The notes: generated from the letters alone by a model not told the origin. A stretch of 64,000 nt of DNA from an uncultured Treponema sp. (GCA_910584475.1 CAJUBD010000011.1:60790-124789), one strand, 5' to 3'. Positions 8,819-17,756 are shown, numbered from the stretch's first letter. A program made the numbers and translations.

Positions 8819-10099
8819 TTATTCCGTTTCCGCGAGAGTTACTTTGCAGTCGTAGTTCTTGCCGTCGCGATGAATCGTTACTGTTACGGCATCTCCGGGA
8901 CGCTTGTTTTCCAGCATCGAATAATAGTCGGAATAAGTCTTCACTTGCACGCCGTCTATGCCGACGATTATGTCGCCGCCCAAATTGAAAACGCGCGAAG
9001 AACGCGCGTTGCCGTAGCGCACCGGCATCGTTCCGCCTTTTATTCCTGCCTTGTCCGCGTTGCCGTTTTTTTCTACTTGGGAAACGAGGATTCCGTAATT
9101 TATGTCAAGCCGCGCGTAGTCCGCTATGGGCTTTGTGATTTGCACCAAATTTGCCTGTAGCGTTCCTCGCCGAACCTTGCCGTATTGGAGCAAGTCCGCC
9201 ACGACGCGTCGTGCCGTAGAAGCGGGCACCGCGAAGCCGATTCCAGAATTGCTTCCGCTCGAAGTGTAAATCATCGTGTTCACGCCTATCATGTTTCCTT
9301 TCGCATCGAGCAGCGGTCCGCCCGAGTTGCCGGGATTTATCGAAGCGTCGGTTTGAATCATGTCGCGAATGATGACATTGTTGGAATTTTTTATCGGACG
9401 GCCGAGCGCGGAAACTATTCCGGTAGTTAGCGTCCTTTCAAAACCGAAAGGGTTTCCGATGGCGATGACTTTTTGTCCCACTTTCAGTTTCTCGCTGTCG
9501 CCGAATTGGATCGTTTTCAAGACGACGCCTTCGCCAGGATCGAATTTCAAGACCGCTATGTCGCTTTCCAGATCCGAGCCTACAATCTTTCCCTCATATT
9601 GCGATCCGTCAAAAAGCGAGATGTAGATTTTGGAGGCGTTTTCGATGACATGAACGTTCGTGATGACATAGCCTCGCGCGTCGATTATCGAACCTGAGCC
9701 AGAACCGCCGTCCTCCGCAATCGGCTCGAGAAACCAAGTGACTCCCATCACTTGCGTGGTGATGTTGACTACCGCCTCGTTGAAATTCTCGTAGACGGAA
9801 ATGTTTTCCTGCTCGTCCATCGTGTATGGCGAATTGTTCGCCGACACTTGAATTTGCTGGACGGGCTTTATGACAGGCAGGGGAGGCGCGCTTTCCGCGA
9901 TTTGCTCGCTTTTATTCTTTTCTTGCGGTATAGTTTCAATTTCCGCGCTTTTGCTCTCCTGCGCCTCTTCCTGTTCGGAGACGGAGGAAGTCGAGCTGTT
10001 TTTGCCGAATATTTTTTGCGTGCCCAGCGTGAGCAAAATGCTTGCCGCCGCCGTTGCCACGATCGTAAGCACAATATGGCGATGCGAATAAAGTCTCAT
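8819..10099 (-). CDS. HtrA/DegP-family serine protease, membrane anchored
   Basis: An envelope quality-control protease of 426 residues from the ATG at 10099. There is one N-terminal membrane helix (about 9-27), a long E/Q/S-rich linker, a trypsin-like domain with His150 (TNVHVI), Asp180 (ESDIAVLK) and Ser259 (NPGNSGGPL), and one PDZ domain (GGDIIVGIDGVQV). This is the DegS-like single-PDZ layout with the catalytic domain outside the membrane. The ATG is chosen over a TTG at 10123: a consensus TATAAT lies six bases before it, and neither start has a good Shine-Dalgarno. Which HtrA subgroup it belongs to cannot be told from sequence alone. Confidence 0.93.
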   Translation of the reverse strand: MRLYSHRHIVLTIVATAAASILLTLGTQKIFGKNSSTSSVSEQEEAQESKSAEIETIPQEKNKSEQIAESAPPLPVIKPVQQIQVSANNSPYTMDEQENISVYENFNEAVVNITTQVMGVTWFLEPIAEDGGSGSGSIIDARGYVITNVHVIENASKIYISLFDGSQYEGKIVGSDLESDIAVLKFDPGEGVVLKTIQFGDSEKLKVGQKVIAIGNPFGFERTLTTGIVSALGRPIKNSNNVIIRDMIQTDASINPGNSGGPLLDAKGNMIGVNTMIYTSSGSNSGIGFAVPASTARRVVADLLQYGKVRRGTLQANLVQITKPIADYARLDINYGILVSQVEKNGNADKAGIKGGTMPVRYGNARSSRVFNLGGDIIVGIDGVQVKTYSDYYSMLENKRPGDAVTVTIHRDGKNYDCKVTLAETE

Positions 10100-10105
10100 G
10101 AGCCT

Positions 10106-10114
10106 ATTATAAGC
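10106..10114 (-). promoter_or_regulatory. htrA -10 box six bases before the ATG
   Basis: A perfect TATAAT (minus strand 10111-10106) ends six bases upstream of the ATG at 10099. No convincing -35 is found at 16-18 bases. Confidence 0.4.
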
Positions 10115-10178
10115 GTTTTGCAAAAAAGAGAATACTTGATATTTGTATACATCCGCTTAGTGCGGATTCTAAGCATCG

Positions 10179-12242
10179 TCAGATTCTGAACATATCGAGA
10201 CTTTCGCGCATGTTGCCGATGGCTTCGTCCATTTCCTTGGAAAGCGAAGAAAGCGCGCCGCTCGCGTTTTTGAGCGCGCCGTTCTTTTTGTCAAGCGCGT
10301 CCATTCCGCCGTCCATCTCGCCAGTCGCGTTCTGCAAGAATTGGACTCCCTCCAAAACCGCCTTTGTGCTTTCGTCCATTTCTTGGGAGGCCGAGCGAAC
10401 ATCCGCGGAGGAATTGTTCAGCGTCAAAAGCGAGTCGCTGATTTGCTTTGAGCCGTTTTCCTGCTCTTCCATAGAATGCGCGATTCCCTGAACGAGCGCG
10501 CTCGTGCTGTTCACCCTTTGCGAAATGTTGTTCAAAGACACGCCCGCTTCTCCAGAGGCATTCACCACAAGTTCTATTGATTTTTGGATATTGGAAAGTT
10601 TTTGCGAAATTGTCTTTGACTGCGTGGAAGAATTTTCGGAAAGTTTTCGGATTTCCTCCGCCACCACCGAAAATCCTTTTCCGGCATCGCCGGCATGAGC
10701 TGCCTCAATCGCCGCGTTCATCGCCAGCAAGTTTGTTTGGCTCGCTATTGAAGAAATCACTTTGTTCGCGTCCGCGAGCGTCTTTGATTCCGCTTCTATT
10801 TGGGCGATTTTCTCGTTCATATTCTTGTGCTTTTCTACGCCGTCTGAGGAATTCTGTTCGAGTGCGGAAAAAGAGGAAATGAGCTTTTCCACAGAGACGT
10901 TCACTGACTTGATGTTGCCGAGCATTTGGCTCACCGCGCTTGAAGCGTTGTTCACCGCCGCGCCTTGCGTGGAAATCATATTGTCGAGCGAAGTTATGCT
11001 GGATGAAATTTGTTCCACCGCGCCTGCCGTCTGCTTTACGCTTGAAGTCTGCTTTCTTATGTTTTCGCTGAACGAATCGATGTCCGTGCCGATTTCCTCG
11101 ATAGATTTTACGGCATCGTCGGTCACCGTGTTGAGTGTCCCGCGGGAGCGTTCGAGCTGCTCTTCGGTATTCTTCATCGTCCGCACGGTTTCTTGAATTT
11201 TTTGGATGAATTGATTGAAGCCTTCCACCAGCTGCGCCACCACCGGAAGAGTTCCCGAAGTGTCGATTTTTATTCTTTTGGTCAAGTCGGCGTTGCCGGA
11301 ACTCAAGTCCCTCACGGTTCTTTCAAGCGCGTTGAGAGGATGGAAAAGTCTGTTGAAGACAATGACAAGTACAACCGCAAAAACCACGAGAATCAGAATG
11401 CCGAACGGAAGAGGTGCGCTTTCTAAAAACGCCGATATATTGAACGGTCGTTCCAAAACCAAAGTCCAGCCAACCGAAGTCATCGGGGCGAGAATGAATT
11501 CCGCCTTGAACGAGGATATATATCGCGTCTCTTCCGAATAAGTCTGGGAGTTTTTCAGTGTCGGAATGAAATCGCCGATGAGGACTTTTTCCTCGACGAG
11601 CCGCTGATTCCTCGCGCCGGTAATTTCCGACAAGTTGTTGAACATGTACATTGAAAGCGACTTGTTCGTGTTGAGAGAGGCGAATAGGTCGTTGATGAAA
11701 TCGCCGATTGGAATTCCAGTTCCCGCCACCGCGATTGGATTGCCCTGCGGATCCCGCACCACGGCGTTCAACCAAAGGCTCGTCTGCTTCAAGTCCGCGT
11801 TGTAGTTTATGTTGAAATTATAGACTTCCGTGTCATAGAGCGTCATCTTGTACCAATATTGCGCAGGGTCTTCAGGGTCGACATCGTAGGCGTATTCACC
11901 ATTGGAATAGAATTTGTTGTCATAAGTGGAAATCCAAAACGAGCTTTTGCTCAAGAACGAGCTTTGATAACGTTGCAGTTCCAAAATCGCGGTTTCTTTT
12001 ACCGATTCGTCGTCCGGGTTTTGCAGAAACTTCACTATGACTGGCGATTTCGTCATTTGCAGAACGAGCTTTATTTCCGCGTTTAGCTGCGACTCGAAAC
12101 GCAGGATTTGCAACTGCGCCTCGCGAGCGAGAGACTCCTTCGCGGATAAGGAGAACGCGAGCCGCGTCCCGAAAAAAGTCACGGCGAGCGCGATGACTCC
12201 TAAAATGCAGGCGAACAAAAATTTCAGTCTTTTTGAATTCAT
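10179..12242 (-). CDS. Methyl-accepting chemotaxis protein
   Basis: A transmembrane chemoreceptor of 687 residues. A membrane helix near residues 8-30 leads into a periplasmic sensor of about 250 residues, probably a Cache-type fold (FWISTYDNKFYSNGEYAYDVDP, then VAVAGTGIPIGD). A second helix lies near residues 275-300 (FGILILVVFAVVLVIVF). A HAMP segment follows (LNALERTVRDLSSGNADLTKRI), and then the cytoplasmic signalling domain with the hairpin tip ASQTNLLAMNAAIEAAHAG, which docks CheA and CheW. The ATG at 12242 is used because GGGAGA precedes it; a TTG four codons upstream is not needed. The ligand is unknown, although Cache domains usually bind small organic acids or amino acids. It is flanked by its own spacers rather than an operon. 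Confidence 0.95.
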   Translation of the reverse strand: MNSKRLKFLFACILGVIALAVTFFGTRLAFSLSAKESLAREAQLQILRFESQLNAEIKLVLQMTKSPVIVKFLQNPDDESVKETAILELQRYQSSFLSKSSFWISTYDNKFYSNGEYAYDVDPEDPAQYWYKMTLYDTEVYNFNINYNADLKQTSLWLNAVVRDPQGNPIAVAGTGIPIGDFINDLFASLNTNKSLSMYMFNNLSEITGARNQRLVEEKVLIGDFIPTLKNSQTYSEETRYISSFKAEFILAPMTSVGWTLVLERPFNISAFLESAPLPFGILILVVFAVVLVIVFNRLFHPLNALERTVRDLSSGNADLTKRIKIDTSGTLPVVAQLVEGFNQFIQKIQETVRTMKNTEEQLERSRGTLNTVTDDAVKSIEEIGTDIDSFSENIRKQTSSVKQTAGAVEQISSSITSLDNMISTQGAAVNNASSAVSQMLGNIKSVNVSVEKLISSFSALEQNSSDGVEKHKNMNEKIAQIEAESKTLADANKVISSIASQTNLLAMNAAIEAAHAGDAGKGFSVVAEEIRKLSENSSTQSKTISQKLSNIQKSIELVVNASGEAGVSLNNISQRVNSTSALVQGIAHSMEEQENGSKQISDSLLTLNNSSADVRSASQEMDESTKAVLEGVQFLQNATGEMDGGMDALDKKNGALKNASGALSSLSKEMDEAIGNMRESLDMFRI

Positions 12243-12353
12243 ATTTTCTCCCAAATTTTCAAATTAGCACTTAAATCTATCATAACATTATACAGCATAA
12301 ACGTGGCAATGTATAGGATAAAATGAATTTTTTTTAATTTTTTCGTAGGAATT

Positions 12354-13292
12354 TCATTTTTCCATTTGGAAATGCTTCATCGCAAAAGGACCTGTGAACA
12401 TTACGAAAAACGCCGCGCAGAATTCCACGATGAATTTTCGCGCCCTTTCGTCCGCTCCGAACGCTGAAAGAAGTTTTGCGAATCCTCCGTAAATCAAGGC
12501 TACGATCGCGATTCCGATAATGGCGCGGAATGTTTTTGTTCGCCATGTGCCGCTTATTTTGAATCGCACGAATCTGCGCTCCAAAAACCAGCCCAATGTA
12601 AATCCAATGAGCCGCGCGCAGTCGCCGTACACTCCGCCCTTCATGGTCTCGCCGTCCACGATTATCACTCCGTCGGCGAAGTCCTCTGGATAGGATTTGA
12701 ATTCGGCATAAAGAATCAGCGTCAGCGCGAACAAAGCGCCGACCAACAAAATCCATTTGTCGCGAGTCTCGTCTTTTGAAATCCATTTCATTAGGAAATG
12801 AAACGCGGCAATTACGATTGCGCCTTCCAAAAGCCCCGCCGCCACGTCTTGCGGAGTGTGACATCCCAAATAGTTGCGTGAAAATCCGGTAAGGATCGCA
12901 AGGAAAATCATGCAAAGCGAAAGAGCCTTGTTTTTCCAATATCGTTCGGCGACCCCTCCGTAAATTGTCGCGGCGATTATCGAGTGTCCGCTTGGAAAAG
13001 AATAGCCGCCTGCGGTCGCCTTCGAATTGCCATAAGGCATGATTTTTTCGCTTCGAATCCATGGACGATAAACGCAGAAGGCGGTTTTTAGAAATTGGTT
13101 CAACGCGCATCCGAATCCTGTCGAAAGCGTGACGAACGCGCCCGCTTCTTTCGACACGCACCAAAACAGCACGAGCGGAATGGCGTAGCATGCCGCCAAA
13201 TCCAAGTCCGAGACAAGCATCATGAATTTGCTCACAAAATCAGGCAGCGATTCGCGAACGTTTTGCAAAAACAAAAGATACTGAATGTCCAT
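12354..13292 (-). CDS. PAP2-family membrane phosphatase
   Basis: A polytopic membrane protein of 312 residues with all three PAP2 motifs: KTAFCVYRPW, PSGH and SRNYLGCHTPQDV. The serine/histidine pair of such enzymes removes phosphate from lipid phosphates such as phosphatidic acid or undecaprenyl pyrophosphate, facing the periplasm. About seven to eight hydrophobic helices are visible, continuing after the catalytic core to a C-terminal group of helices, longer than the smallest PgpB-like enzymes. It lies 11 bases after the ASCH-domain gene on the same strand and is probably co-transcribed with it. The substrate is not decided by the sequence. Confidence 0.88.
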   Translation of the reverse strand: MDIQYLLFLQNVRESLPDFVSKFMMLVSDLDLAACYAIPLVLFWCVSKEAGAFVTLSTGFGCALNQFLKTAFCVYRPWIRSEKIMPYGNSKATAGGYSFPSGHSIIAATIYGGVAERYWKNKALSLCMIFLAILTGFSRNYLGCHTPQDVAAGLLEGAIVIAAFHFLMKWISKDETRDKWILLVGALFALTLILYAEFKSYPEDFADGVIIVDGETMKGGVYGDCARLIGFTLGWFLERRFVRFKISGTWRTKTFRAIIGIAIVALIYGGFAKLLSAFGADERARKFIVEFCAAFFVMFTGPFAMKHFQMEK

Positions 13293-13303
13293 GGGCGCAT
13301 CCT

Positions 13304-13753
13304 TTATCGCACTGCGATTTCAAATTCAATAAAGACCAATTTTATGTCCTCGCGGAATTCATAGCCGATGATTTCCGCCTCTTCTTCAAGCGTCTCGCGC
13401 GTGCGGTCACGCCATTCCTGCAAATTCGCATCCTCGCCTTCAAGCGCGGCGAGATTCCACGGCACTTCGTTGAACGGAATGATTTCCACGCGCTGAATTT
13501 GAATCGCGCATACGGCTTCTTCGTCAGCGTTTTTTACGATATAGTATTCGCCGCCAACAGGAAGGATTTCGTTGTCAATCGCGTAGACGGCGAAAGTGGA
13601 AAATGCGGCGCGTTTTTTTCCCGCAAGCAATGCGGCGATTTTTTCCGTGCCCGCGAATCCTCGAGCCTCGAAGCCAATGTCTCCTGCGAAACTCTCGTCA
13701 TCTTTCAATTTCAATTCGGCTTTCGCCTTTTGCCAAAACTCATTTGAAGTCAT
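13304..13753 (-). CDS. ASCH-domain protein
   Basis: A 149-residue soluble protein. It fits the ASCH family (PUA-like beta barrel, likely RNA or nucleotide binding) by the pattern: an N-terminal FWQKAKAE, LLAGKKRAAFST (the conserved G-K-K-x-A-x-x-S turn), GGEYYIVKNADEEAVCAIQ, and VEIIPFNEVPWNLAALEGE, followed by a helix LQEWRDRTRETLE. Some relatives of this size hydrolyse N4-acetylcytidine or bind RNA, but no specific role can be claimed. The ATG has GGATG seven bases upstream. It is the first gene of a pair with the PAP2 phosphatase. Confidence 0.7.
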   Translation of the reverse strand: MTSNEFWQKAKAELKLKDDESFAGDIGFEARGFAGTEKIAALLAGKKRAAFSTFAVYAIDNEILPVGGEYYIVKNADEEAVCAIQIQRVEIIPFNEVPWNLAALEGEDANLQEWRDRTRETLEEEAEIIGYEFREDIKLVFIEFEIAVR

Positions 13754-13941
13754 TTTCGCATCCTTTTTTTTGAATTTCGACCGAAGCGGAAAATCTTTTG
13801 TGATGCAGATTGCTTCGCGTCGCTACGCCCTGCTCGCATTGACGCAGGAATTCCAAATGAATTGAATCCAATTGAATTGGCTTCAATCAAAATTCAAGTT
13901 TTCGCTAAAAAATGGCATGAAAATGCCGCGTCATTTCTTAA

Positions 13942-13973
13942 CGCGAATTTTTCGCATTGCCGAAAAATTCGCG
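13942..13973. repeat. Perfect 13-bp hairpin
   Basis: Arms CGCGAATTTTTCG and CGAAAAATTCGCG enclose the loop CATTGC just past the stop of the gene at 13985. There is no T-run on either strand, so it may be an RNA-stabilising or repeat hairpin rather than a simple terminator. The rest of the 13754-13984 gap shows no gene. Confidence 0.7.
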
Positions 13974-13984
13974 TTTTCGGCTAC

Positions 13985-14833
13985 TCAAAAGTTCAAGTTC
14001 CTTTCGCTGTCGAAAATAAAGGGAGTTTTTTCTAGCTTTCTGAAGACGCCTTCGTACGCGCCGAAAGGCACGATTGAATCCGCAGTGTACTCGGGGCTGA
14101 TTGCGAGCGCGCAGTCAAGGCAATGCAACACGAAATCGTCGTATTTTTCCTCCGGAATCTTCGGACGCAGATAGCAGCCTTCGCGCCGCCAATATTTCGT
14201 GAGAATCTTGTCGTAGATGAAAAAGTCCTTTTCGTATAAAGTCTTTTGCGCGGCAATCAAGTCGTAAAAGGCGCGGCTCGCGGCCGCCTCAAAAGCTGGG
14301 GGGAGCGTCTGCGGAAATATTCCTGCCAGTTTCAACTGCTCTTCAAAAAATTCGATGCAAGAATTTTCAGAGCCGTCGCAAAGGGCAGCCACAATGAAAA
14401 TGTTTTTGGTCCATGCGAGCGGGGGGTAGAGCACCACGGATTTCGTAGCAGAAAAATCAATCGGCTCGCCCTGCGCGTTTTTCGCGAAAGGCTTGAAAAA
14501 CGCCGCGCTTTCCTTGCAGAAAATCAGGCTTGCCCGCAACGCGATTTGTTTTTTCGGAAAAACGAAAATCTTCCGCTTGGAATTCAAAAGAGTCGAAACT
14601 GCATTTTCAAGTCTCGCGCGCGCCGCCGTGATGAACGAGCCTGCCAGCCCTTTGCTCAGCGTGTTCTTGAGAACCGTGTACGCTCCGTTTCCCCAGCCCA
14701 AGATGGCGCGACCTTCCTCGCGGTACAAGTCGGCGAGACGGACATTCTTTTGCGTGTACAAAAAATTTCCGCGCGCTCGTGAAACATTTCCGAAACGCCT
14801 GTAGATTTCCTCGTAATATTTTTTGATTTCCAT
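13985..14833 (-). CDS. Unrecognised conserved-looking protein with an aminotransferase-like start
   Basis: A 282-residue soluble protein that I do not recognise as a named family. Its first 50 residues (RARGNFLYTQKNVRLADLYR and GRAILGWGNGAY) resemble the beginning of class III PLP aminotransferases such as glutamate-1-semialdehyde aminotransferase, but no PLP lysine motif follows and the protein is too short. The second half holds LCDGSENSCIEFFEEQL, EAAASRAFYDLIAAQ and a tail EYTADSIVPFGAYEGVFRKL. It could be a degenerate aminotransferase-fold protein peculiar to treponemes. The ATG at 14833 is used because a longer frame would overlap folE by 35 bases. It follows folE directly, so the two are probably co-transcribed. 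Confidence 0.55.
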   Translation of the reverse strand: MEIKKYYEEIYRRFGNVSRARGNFLYTQKNVRLADLYREEGRAILGWGNGAYTVLKNTLSKGLAGSFITAARARLENAVSTLLNSKRKIFVFPKKQIALRASLIFCKESAAFFKPFAKNAQGEPIDFSATKSVVLYPPLAWTKNIFIVAALCDGSENSCIEFFEEQLKLAGIFPQTLPPAFEAAASRAFYDLIAAQKTLYEKDFFIYDKILTKYWRREGCYLRPKIPEEKYDDFVLHCLDCALAISPEYTADSIVPFGAYEGVFRKLEKTPFIFDSERNLNF

Positions 14834-14849
14834 TTTTTTATCGCCAGAA

Positions 14850-15467
14850 TTATTTTTCGATTTCAACCATCTTGAGAAATTCAAGCCGCTTTTCGCTTTG
14901 CGTTTTGAACGCTCCGCGCGCCGTAATTGTAGTCGTTTTCGTTCCAGGCTTTTTGATTCCGCGCGAAGTGAGGCACGAATGCTCCGCCGTAATCACGACG
15001 ATTACATCCTCTGTCTTTACGACCTTGCTCAAAATGTCGGCGATGTCGTTTCCGATTTTTTCCTGAAGTTGCAGCCGCTTCGTGACTAAATCGACGATGC
15101 GAGGAATCTTGCTCAAGCCCACTATGCGGTCTCTCGGAACGTAGCCGACGCTCACGCGCATGTTGTACATCAGCGCGAGATGATGCTCGCAGTAGCTGAA
15201 AGCGTCGATGTTCGTGACCGCCACCGTGGAATTGTTTGAAATCGAGCATTCGGGGAGGGGAAATGTTTTTCCGCATTCCTCGGCTATTTCGTCGTTTGAA
15301 AATCTCGTTCCTTCAAATATCTCGTCCACCATCCGCGCCACGCGCTCGGGCGTTTCCAAAAGTCCTTCGCGTTCAGGATTTTCGCCAATGTTCGTGATAA
15401 TCGTCTTCACCGCCGCGCGAATGTTCGCAAGTCGCTCTTCCGTCAAATGCCGCGTTTTGTGTTCCAT
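14850..15467 (-). CDS. folE: GTP cyclohydrolase I
   Basis: FolE converts GTP to dihydroneopterin triphosphate, the entry to folate synthesis (or queuosine in some bacteria). The 205-residue length is normal. Zinc and active-site motifs are present: NPEREGLLETPERVARM, SYCEHHLA with the ligand cysteine and catalytic histidines, VGLSKIPRIVDLV, RLQLQEKI, and EHSCLTSRGIKKPGT carrying the second zinc cysteine. The motif following CEHH (ALMYNMRVSVGYVP) differs from the usual LLPFxG, but all catalytic residues are kept. An extended -10 (TGATATAAT) lies ten bases before the ATG and no Shine-Dalgarno is visible, so the leader is nearly absent. Confidence 0.95.
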   Translation of the reverse strand: MEHKTRHLTEERLANIRAAVKTIITNIGENPEREGLLETPERVARMVDEIFEGTRFSNDEIAEECGKTFPLPECSISNNSTVAVTNIDAFSYCEHHLALMYNMRVSVGYVPRDRIVGLSKIPRIVDLVTKRLQLQEKIGNDIADILSKVVKTEDVIVVITAEHSCLTSRGIKKPGTKTTTITARGAFKTQSEKRLEFLKMVEIEK

Positions 15468-15477
15468 GTTGCGCGAA

Positions 15478-15486
15478 ATTATATCA
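15478..15486 (-). promoter_or_regulatory. folE extended -10 promoter
   Basis: TGA-TATAAT on the minus strand (15486-15478) ends ten bases before the folE ATG. It would give a leader of only about three bases. No good -35 is present, as is usual for extended -10 promoters. Confidence 0.5.
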
Positions 15487-15547
15487 TATTCATGAAAATT
15501 ATTCTAGACTTTTCGATTTTTTTTGTGCGGACAAAGAAAATCGAAAG

Positions 15548-15874
15548 CTATTCTCCGTCATAGTTTTCCCATCGCCAGCGGATATAATCTTTGTTTACAT
15601 AATCGGGAATATCTATATGATCAGGAATGCTTCTTCCATAATCTTCCAATGCAGATTGAGATATGAAAATATTTCCATTCACATCTATACGCAAGTTGCC
15701 AGAATCGAAAAGATAATGAATGTCGCGCCGAAGCAAAATTCCGTTATTTTTTAAATCTGGTCCATTAGATTTCCAATATTGTCCAGAGTTACGGATTAGA
15801 TTTCTATCTCCTGTTCTGCCAGTTACATTCACTTTAATGTTTGCACTGTCCAAATCCGCTTGCAGTTCTTTCAT
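15548..15874 (-). pseudogene. HNH-nuclease-like fragment
   Basis: A 108-residue reading frame. Its centre, NGILLRRDIHYLFDSGNLRI, matches the C-terminal half of HNH_2-type nucleases (NGLLLRxDIHxLFDxGLI). The upstream half that should carry the conserved cysteine and first histidine of the finger is absent, replaced by VNVTGRTGDRNLIRNSGQYW. No Shine-Dalgarno precedes the ATG. It is most likely the surviving tail of a larger nuclease or polymorphic-toxin C-terminus. A complete, very divergent toxin tip cannot be excluded. Confidence 0.45.
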
Positions 15875-15977
15875 CGCGCCATCATATACACATTATGCTT
15901 ATTTCATCAAATCCGCATCGCCCTTGTTGTCTCGTGCGGAAGCAACTTCAACCTTTGGCGATTCCCATCCTTTCCTC

Positions 15978-16589
15978 TCATTCAGTGCTTTCATCGCCGA
16001 AAACGATGGACTTGTTCACGGAACGCTGCGCCTTCGGCAGATAGTTGCACAAGAAAACCATAAAAGCAAAATATATCGCAAAGATGATCCCCAATACCGC
16101 ATATGCGATTTTGTAATAGCCGTCCGCTTTTTCCGCGCACATTTCTTTCAAGGAAAACAACGCTTCTTTTATGGACAATTTGTTTTCAGTCCGCTCCAAT
16201 TTTTTTATTGCTTTCAAAGCGAACGAAGTAAAATCCTTTGCGCTGCTTTTTATCAAATTTGCGACAATGCTTTCCAAAGTCCCGTCGCTTTCAAATGTCA
16301 AAGATTCATCCAAAAATTGCTTGATTTCCGTCGTGTCCATTTGCAGGTTCAGAGCGTCAGGATAAATTTCGTTCGCCTTTTCTTCGAGCGAAGAAATTTG
16401 AGAATCGAGAATTTGATTCAGATTCTTTTCCATAAATTTTATCGCGCAAGCAAAAGCGACAAGCAAAATCAAAATTATCAAGTTCGCCGCGCAAATGCAA
16501 ATTTTGTATGTTTTGTTTGAGATTTTTTTTATCGCAAGCGCGTTCAATAAAATCGTCGCAAGAATTCCAGCCAAAACAAGAAAAAACAT
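15978..16589 (-). CDS. Membrane protein of unknown function
   Basis: Not recognised. The 203-residue product starts at the ATG with GGGAGG five bases upstream. Three hydrophobic segments are seen: residues 1-19, about 30-50 (ANLIILILLVAFACAI) and about 160-180 (AYAVLGIIFAIYFAFMVFL). Between the second and third lies an acidic, helical domain (NQILDSQISSLEEKANEIYP) predicted to be a coiled coil. It is the last of a run of three small minus-strand genes (17600 to 15978), with a hairpin repeat before it. Confidence 0.6.
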   Translation of the reverse strand: MFFLVLAGILATILLNALAIKKISNKTYKICICAANLIILILLVAFACAIKFMEKNLNQILDSQISSLEEKANEIYPDALNLQMDTTEIKQFLDESLTFESDGTLESIVANLIKSSAKDFTSFALKAIKKLERTENKLSIKEALFSLKEMCAEKADGYYKIAYAVLGIIFAIYFAFMVFLCNYLPKAQRSVNKSIVFGDESTE

Positions 16590-16713
16590 TTTACCTCCCA
16601 TAAAAAGTCAAGAAGAAAGTTTGAAGTTTCGATTGACTTTTTAGACTTCTTCGCAAGAAGCGGCGGTCAATATGCAGGTTTGGTAAGTCGCAACGCGACT
16701 GTAGAAGCTTGAC

Positions 16714-16754
16714 ATGATAAAAATGCCGCGCCATTTCAGCGGCGTTTTTATCAT
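16714..16754. repeat. Conserved-loop hairpin (loop GCCATTTCA)
   Basis: Arms of 16 bases (left 16714-16729, right 16739-16754) enclose GCCATTTCA at 16730-16738. The right arm overlaps the stop of the gene at 16751, so in the minus direction the hairpin lies at the end of that transcript. Confidence 0.75.
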
Positions 16755-17161
16755 ATTTCCTCGTTTATGAAAATTCTCGTTTCCTGCACCTTGCAATTCT
16801 CCGCAGAAAAAATCGGTGTTTTATAAATGAGCAATTCTTTGTAGCGATTTTTAATTCCCAAATCTTTTAAAACCGCCTTTGTCAAAAGCCTTCCGCACGG
16901 CGCTTTCATAAATATTTCAAATGAATTTGGACGGAATTCGTTTTGATTTTTTTTGATTAAAATTTCGTATTTTATTTTTTTGTCGTTCCAAGAAGAAAAC
17001 AATTTTGCAGATTGCGTTATGCAAGCAAGGCTTGAAATGATCTGCGGAATCAGCAATAAAATCGACCTTTTGTACAAAGGCGGAAGAATTATCGCCAATC
17101 CCGCAATGAGCAACGAAAAAGAATAAGCGTTCAAATATAGAAATCTGGAAAGCTTATGCAT
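16751..17161 (-). CDS. Small membrane protein of unknown function
   Basis: Not recognised. The 136-residue product has two membrane helices in its first 55 residues (AYSFSLLIAGLAIILPPLY, then SILLLIPQIISSLACI) and a cytoplasmic C-terminal half rich in lysine and phenylalanine. The ATG at 17161 overlaps the end of the upstream PH-like gene by eight bases (GGAAATG...TAA), indicating translational coupling, so the two probably act together at the membrane. Confidence 0.55.
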   Translation of the reverse strand: MHKLSRFLYLNAYSFSLLIAGLAIILPPLYKRSILLLIPQIISSLACITQSAKLFSSWNDKKIKYEILIKKNQNEFRPNSFEIFMKAPCGRLLTKAVLKDLGIKNRYKELLIYKTPIFSAENCKVQETRIFINEEI

Positions 17162-17600
17162 TTCCTGTTTGCGCGGATGCAATCGCCTTGTAGAACGCTT
17201 CGACAGTTTTTTGCGCGCCCGCTTCGTCTACGCCGGAAAGCATGACCTGCGTTTTTTGCGTAAAAGATTCATAGTAAAGATAGAACGCCGGGCAGAAGCA
17301 GCCGCAAGTGGCTCTTTTTTCATAGCCGATTTCTTTGACGCTGCTTGGGAGCAAATATTTTACCGTCGTGCCCGTGTTGAAGCAATAGCAGTTTATTGTT
17401 TTCGTCACTTCCACCACGCGCTTGTTGGTGATTACTAAAAATCCGCTCTTTCTTAAGCCAAAAATTTTGGCAAGAAATTTGTTGATTCTTCCCAACGCCA
17501 TGGAAATTGGATTGGAACTTGTCGCCCAAAGTTCCGCCTCGATTTCCATTACGAGCGATTCGCCTTCGCCCAAAATGACTCCTGATTTTAATTCGGCCAT
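17154..17600 (-). CDS. Small PH-like-fold protein
   Basis: A 148-residue protein with the pattern of bacterial PH-like domains: a conserved strand GFLVITNKRVVEVTK (the 'xxLTNxRVxxx' signature) followed by TVKYLLPSSVKEIGYEK. A cysteine cluster, ATCGCFCPAFYLYY, lies in the middle. An amphipathic or weakly hydrophobic helix, ALGRINKFLAKIFGL, precedes the domain. Such proteins usually sit on the inner membrane face, and this one is coupled to a two-helix membrane protein. Its leader carries an 18-bp perfect hairpin directly before the AGGAG Shine-Dalgarno. Function unknown. Confidence 0.55.
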   Translation of the reverse strand: MAELKSGVILGEGESLVMEIEAELWATSSNPISMALGRINKFLAKIFGLRKSGFLVITNKRVVEVTKTINCYCFNTGTTVKYLLPSSVKEIGYEKRATCGCFCPAFYLYYESFTQKTQVMLSGVDEAGAQKTVEAFYKAIASAQTGNA

Positions 17601-17616
17601 AAAAAGACTCCTAATG

Positions 17617-17656
17617 AAAGGTCAGGAGCGAAATTGAAATTTCGCTCCTGACCTTT
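17617..17656. promoter_or_regulatory. 18-bp perfect hairpin just before a Shine-Dalgarno
   Basis: Left arm 17617-17634 and right arm 17639-17656 are perfectly complementary around a 4-base loop. In the minus direction the hairpin ends four bases before AGGAG of the gene starting at 17600. Interestingly the stem itself contains CAGGAGCG, a second SD-like sequence locked in the helix. Confidence 0.65.
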
Positions 17657-17756
17657 TGAATTGATTCTATGGCATTGTAAGTATATTTGCTCGTTTTGTC
17701 AAGCCATTATTATTGTACATTTAAAAAATAAATTTTACAAAAATTCGTTTTACTTT

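Noticed and set aside
10134..10178. ATCCGC/GCGGAT hairpin after the chemotaxis receptor gene as a terminator
   Set aside because: Only a 6-bp stem and no T-run on the minus strand.
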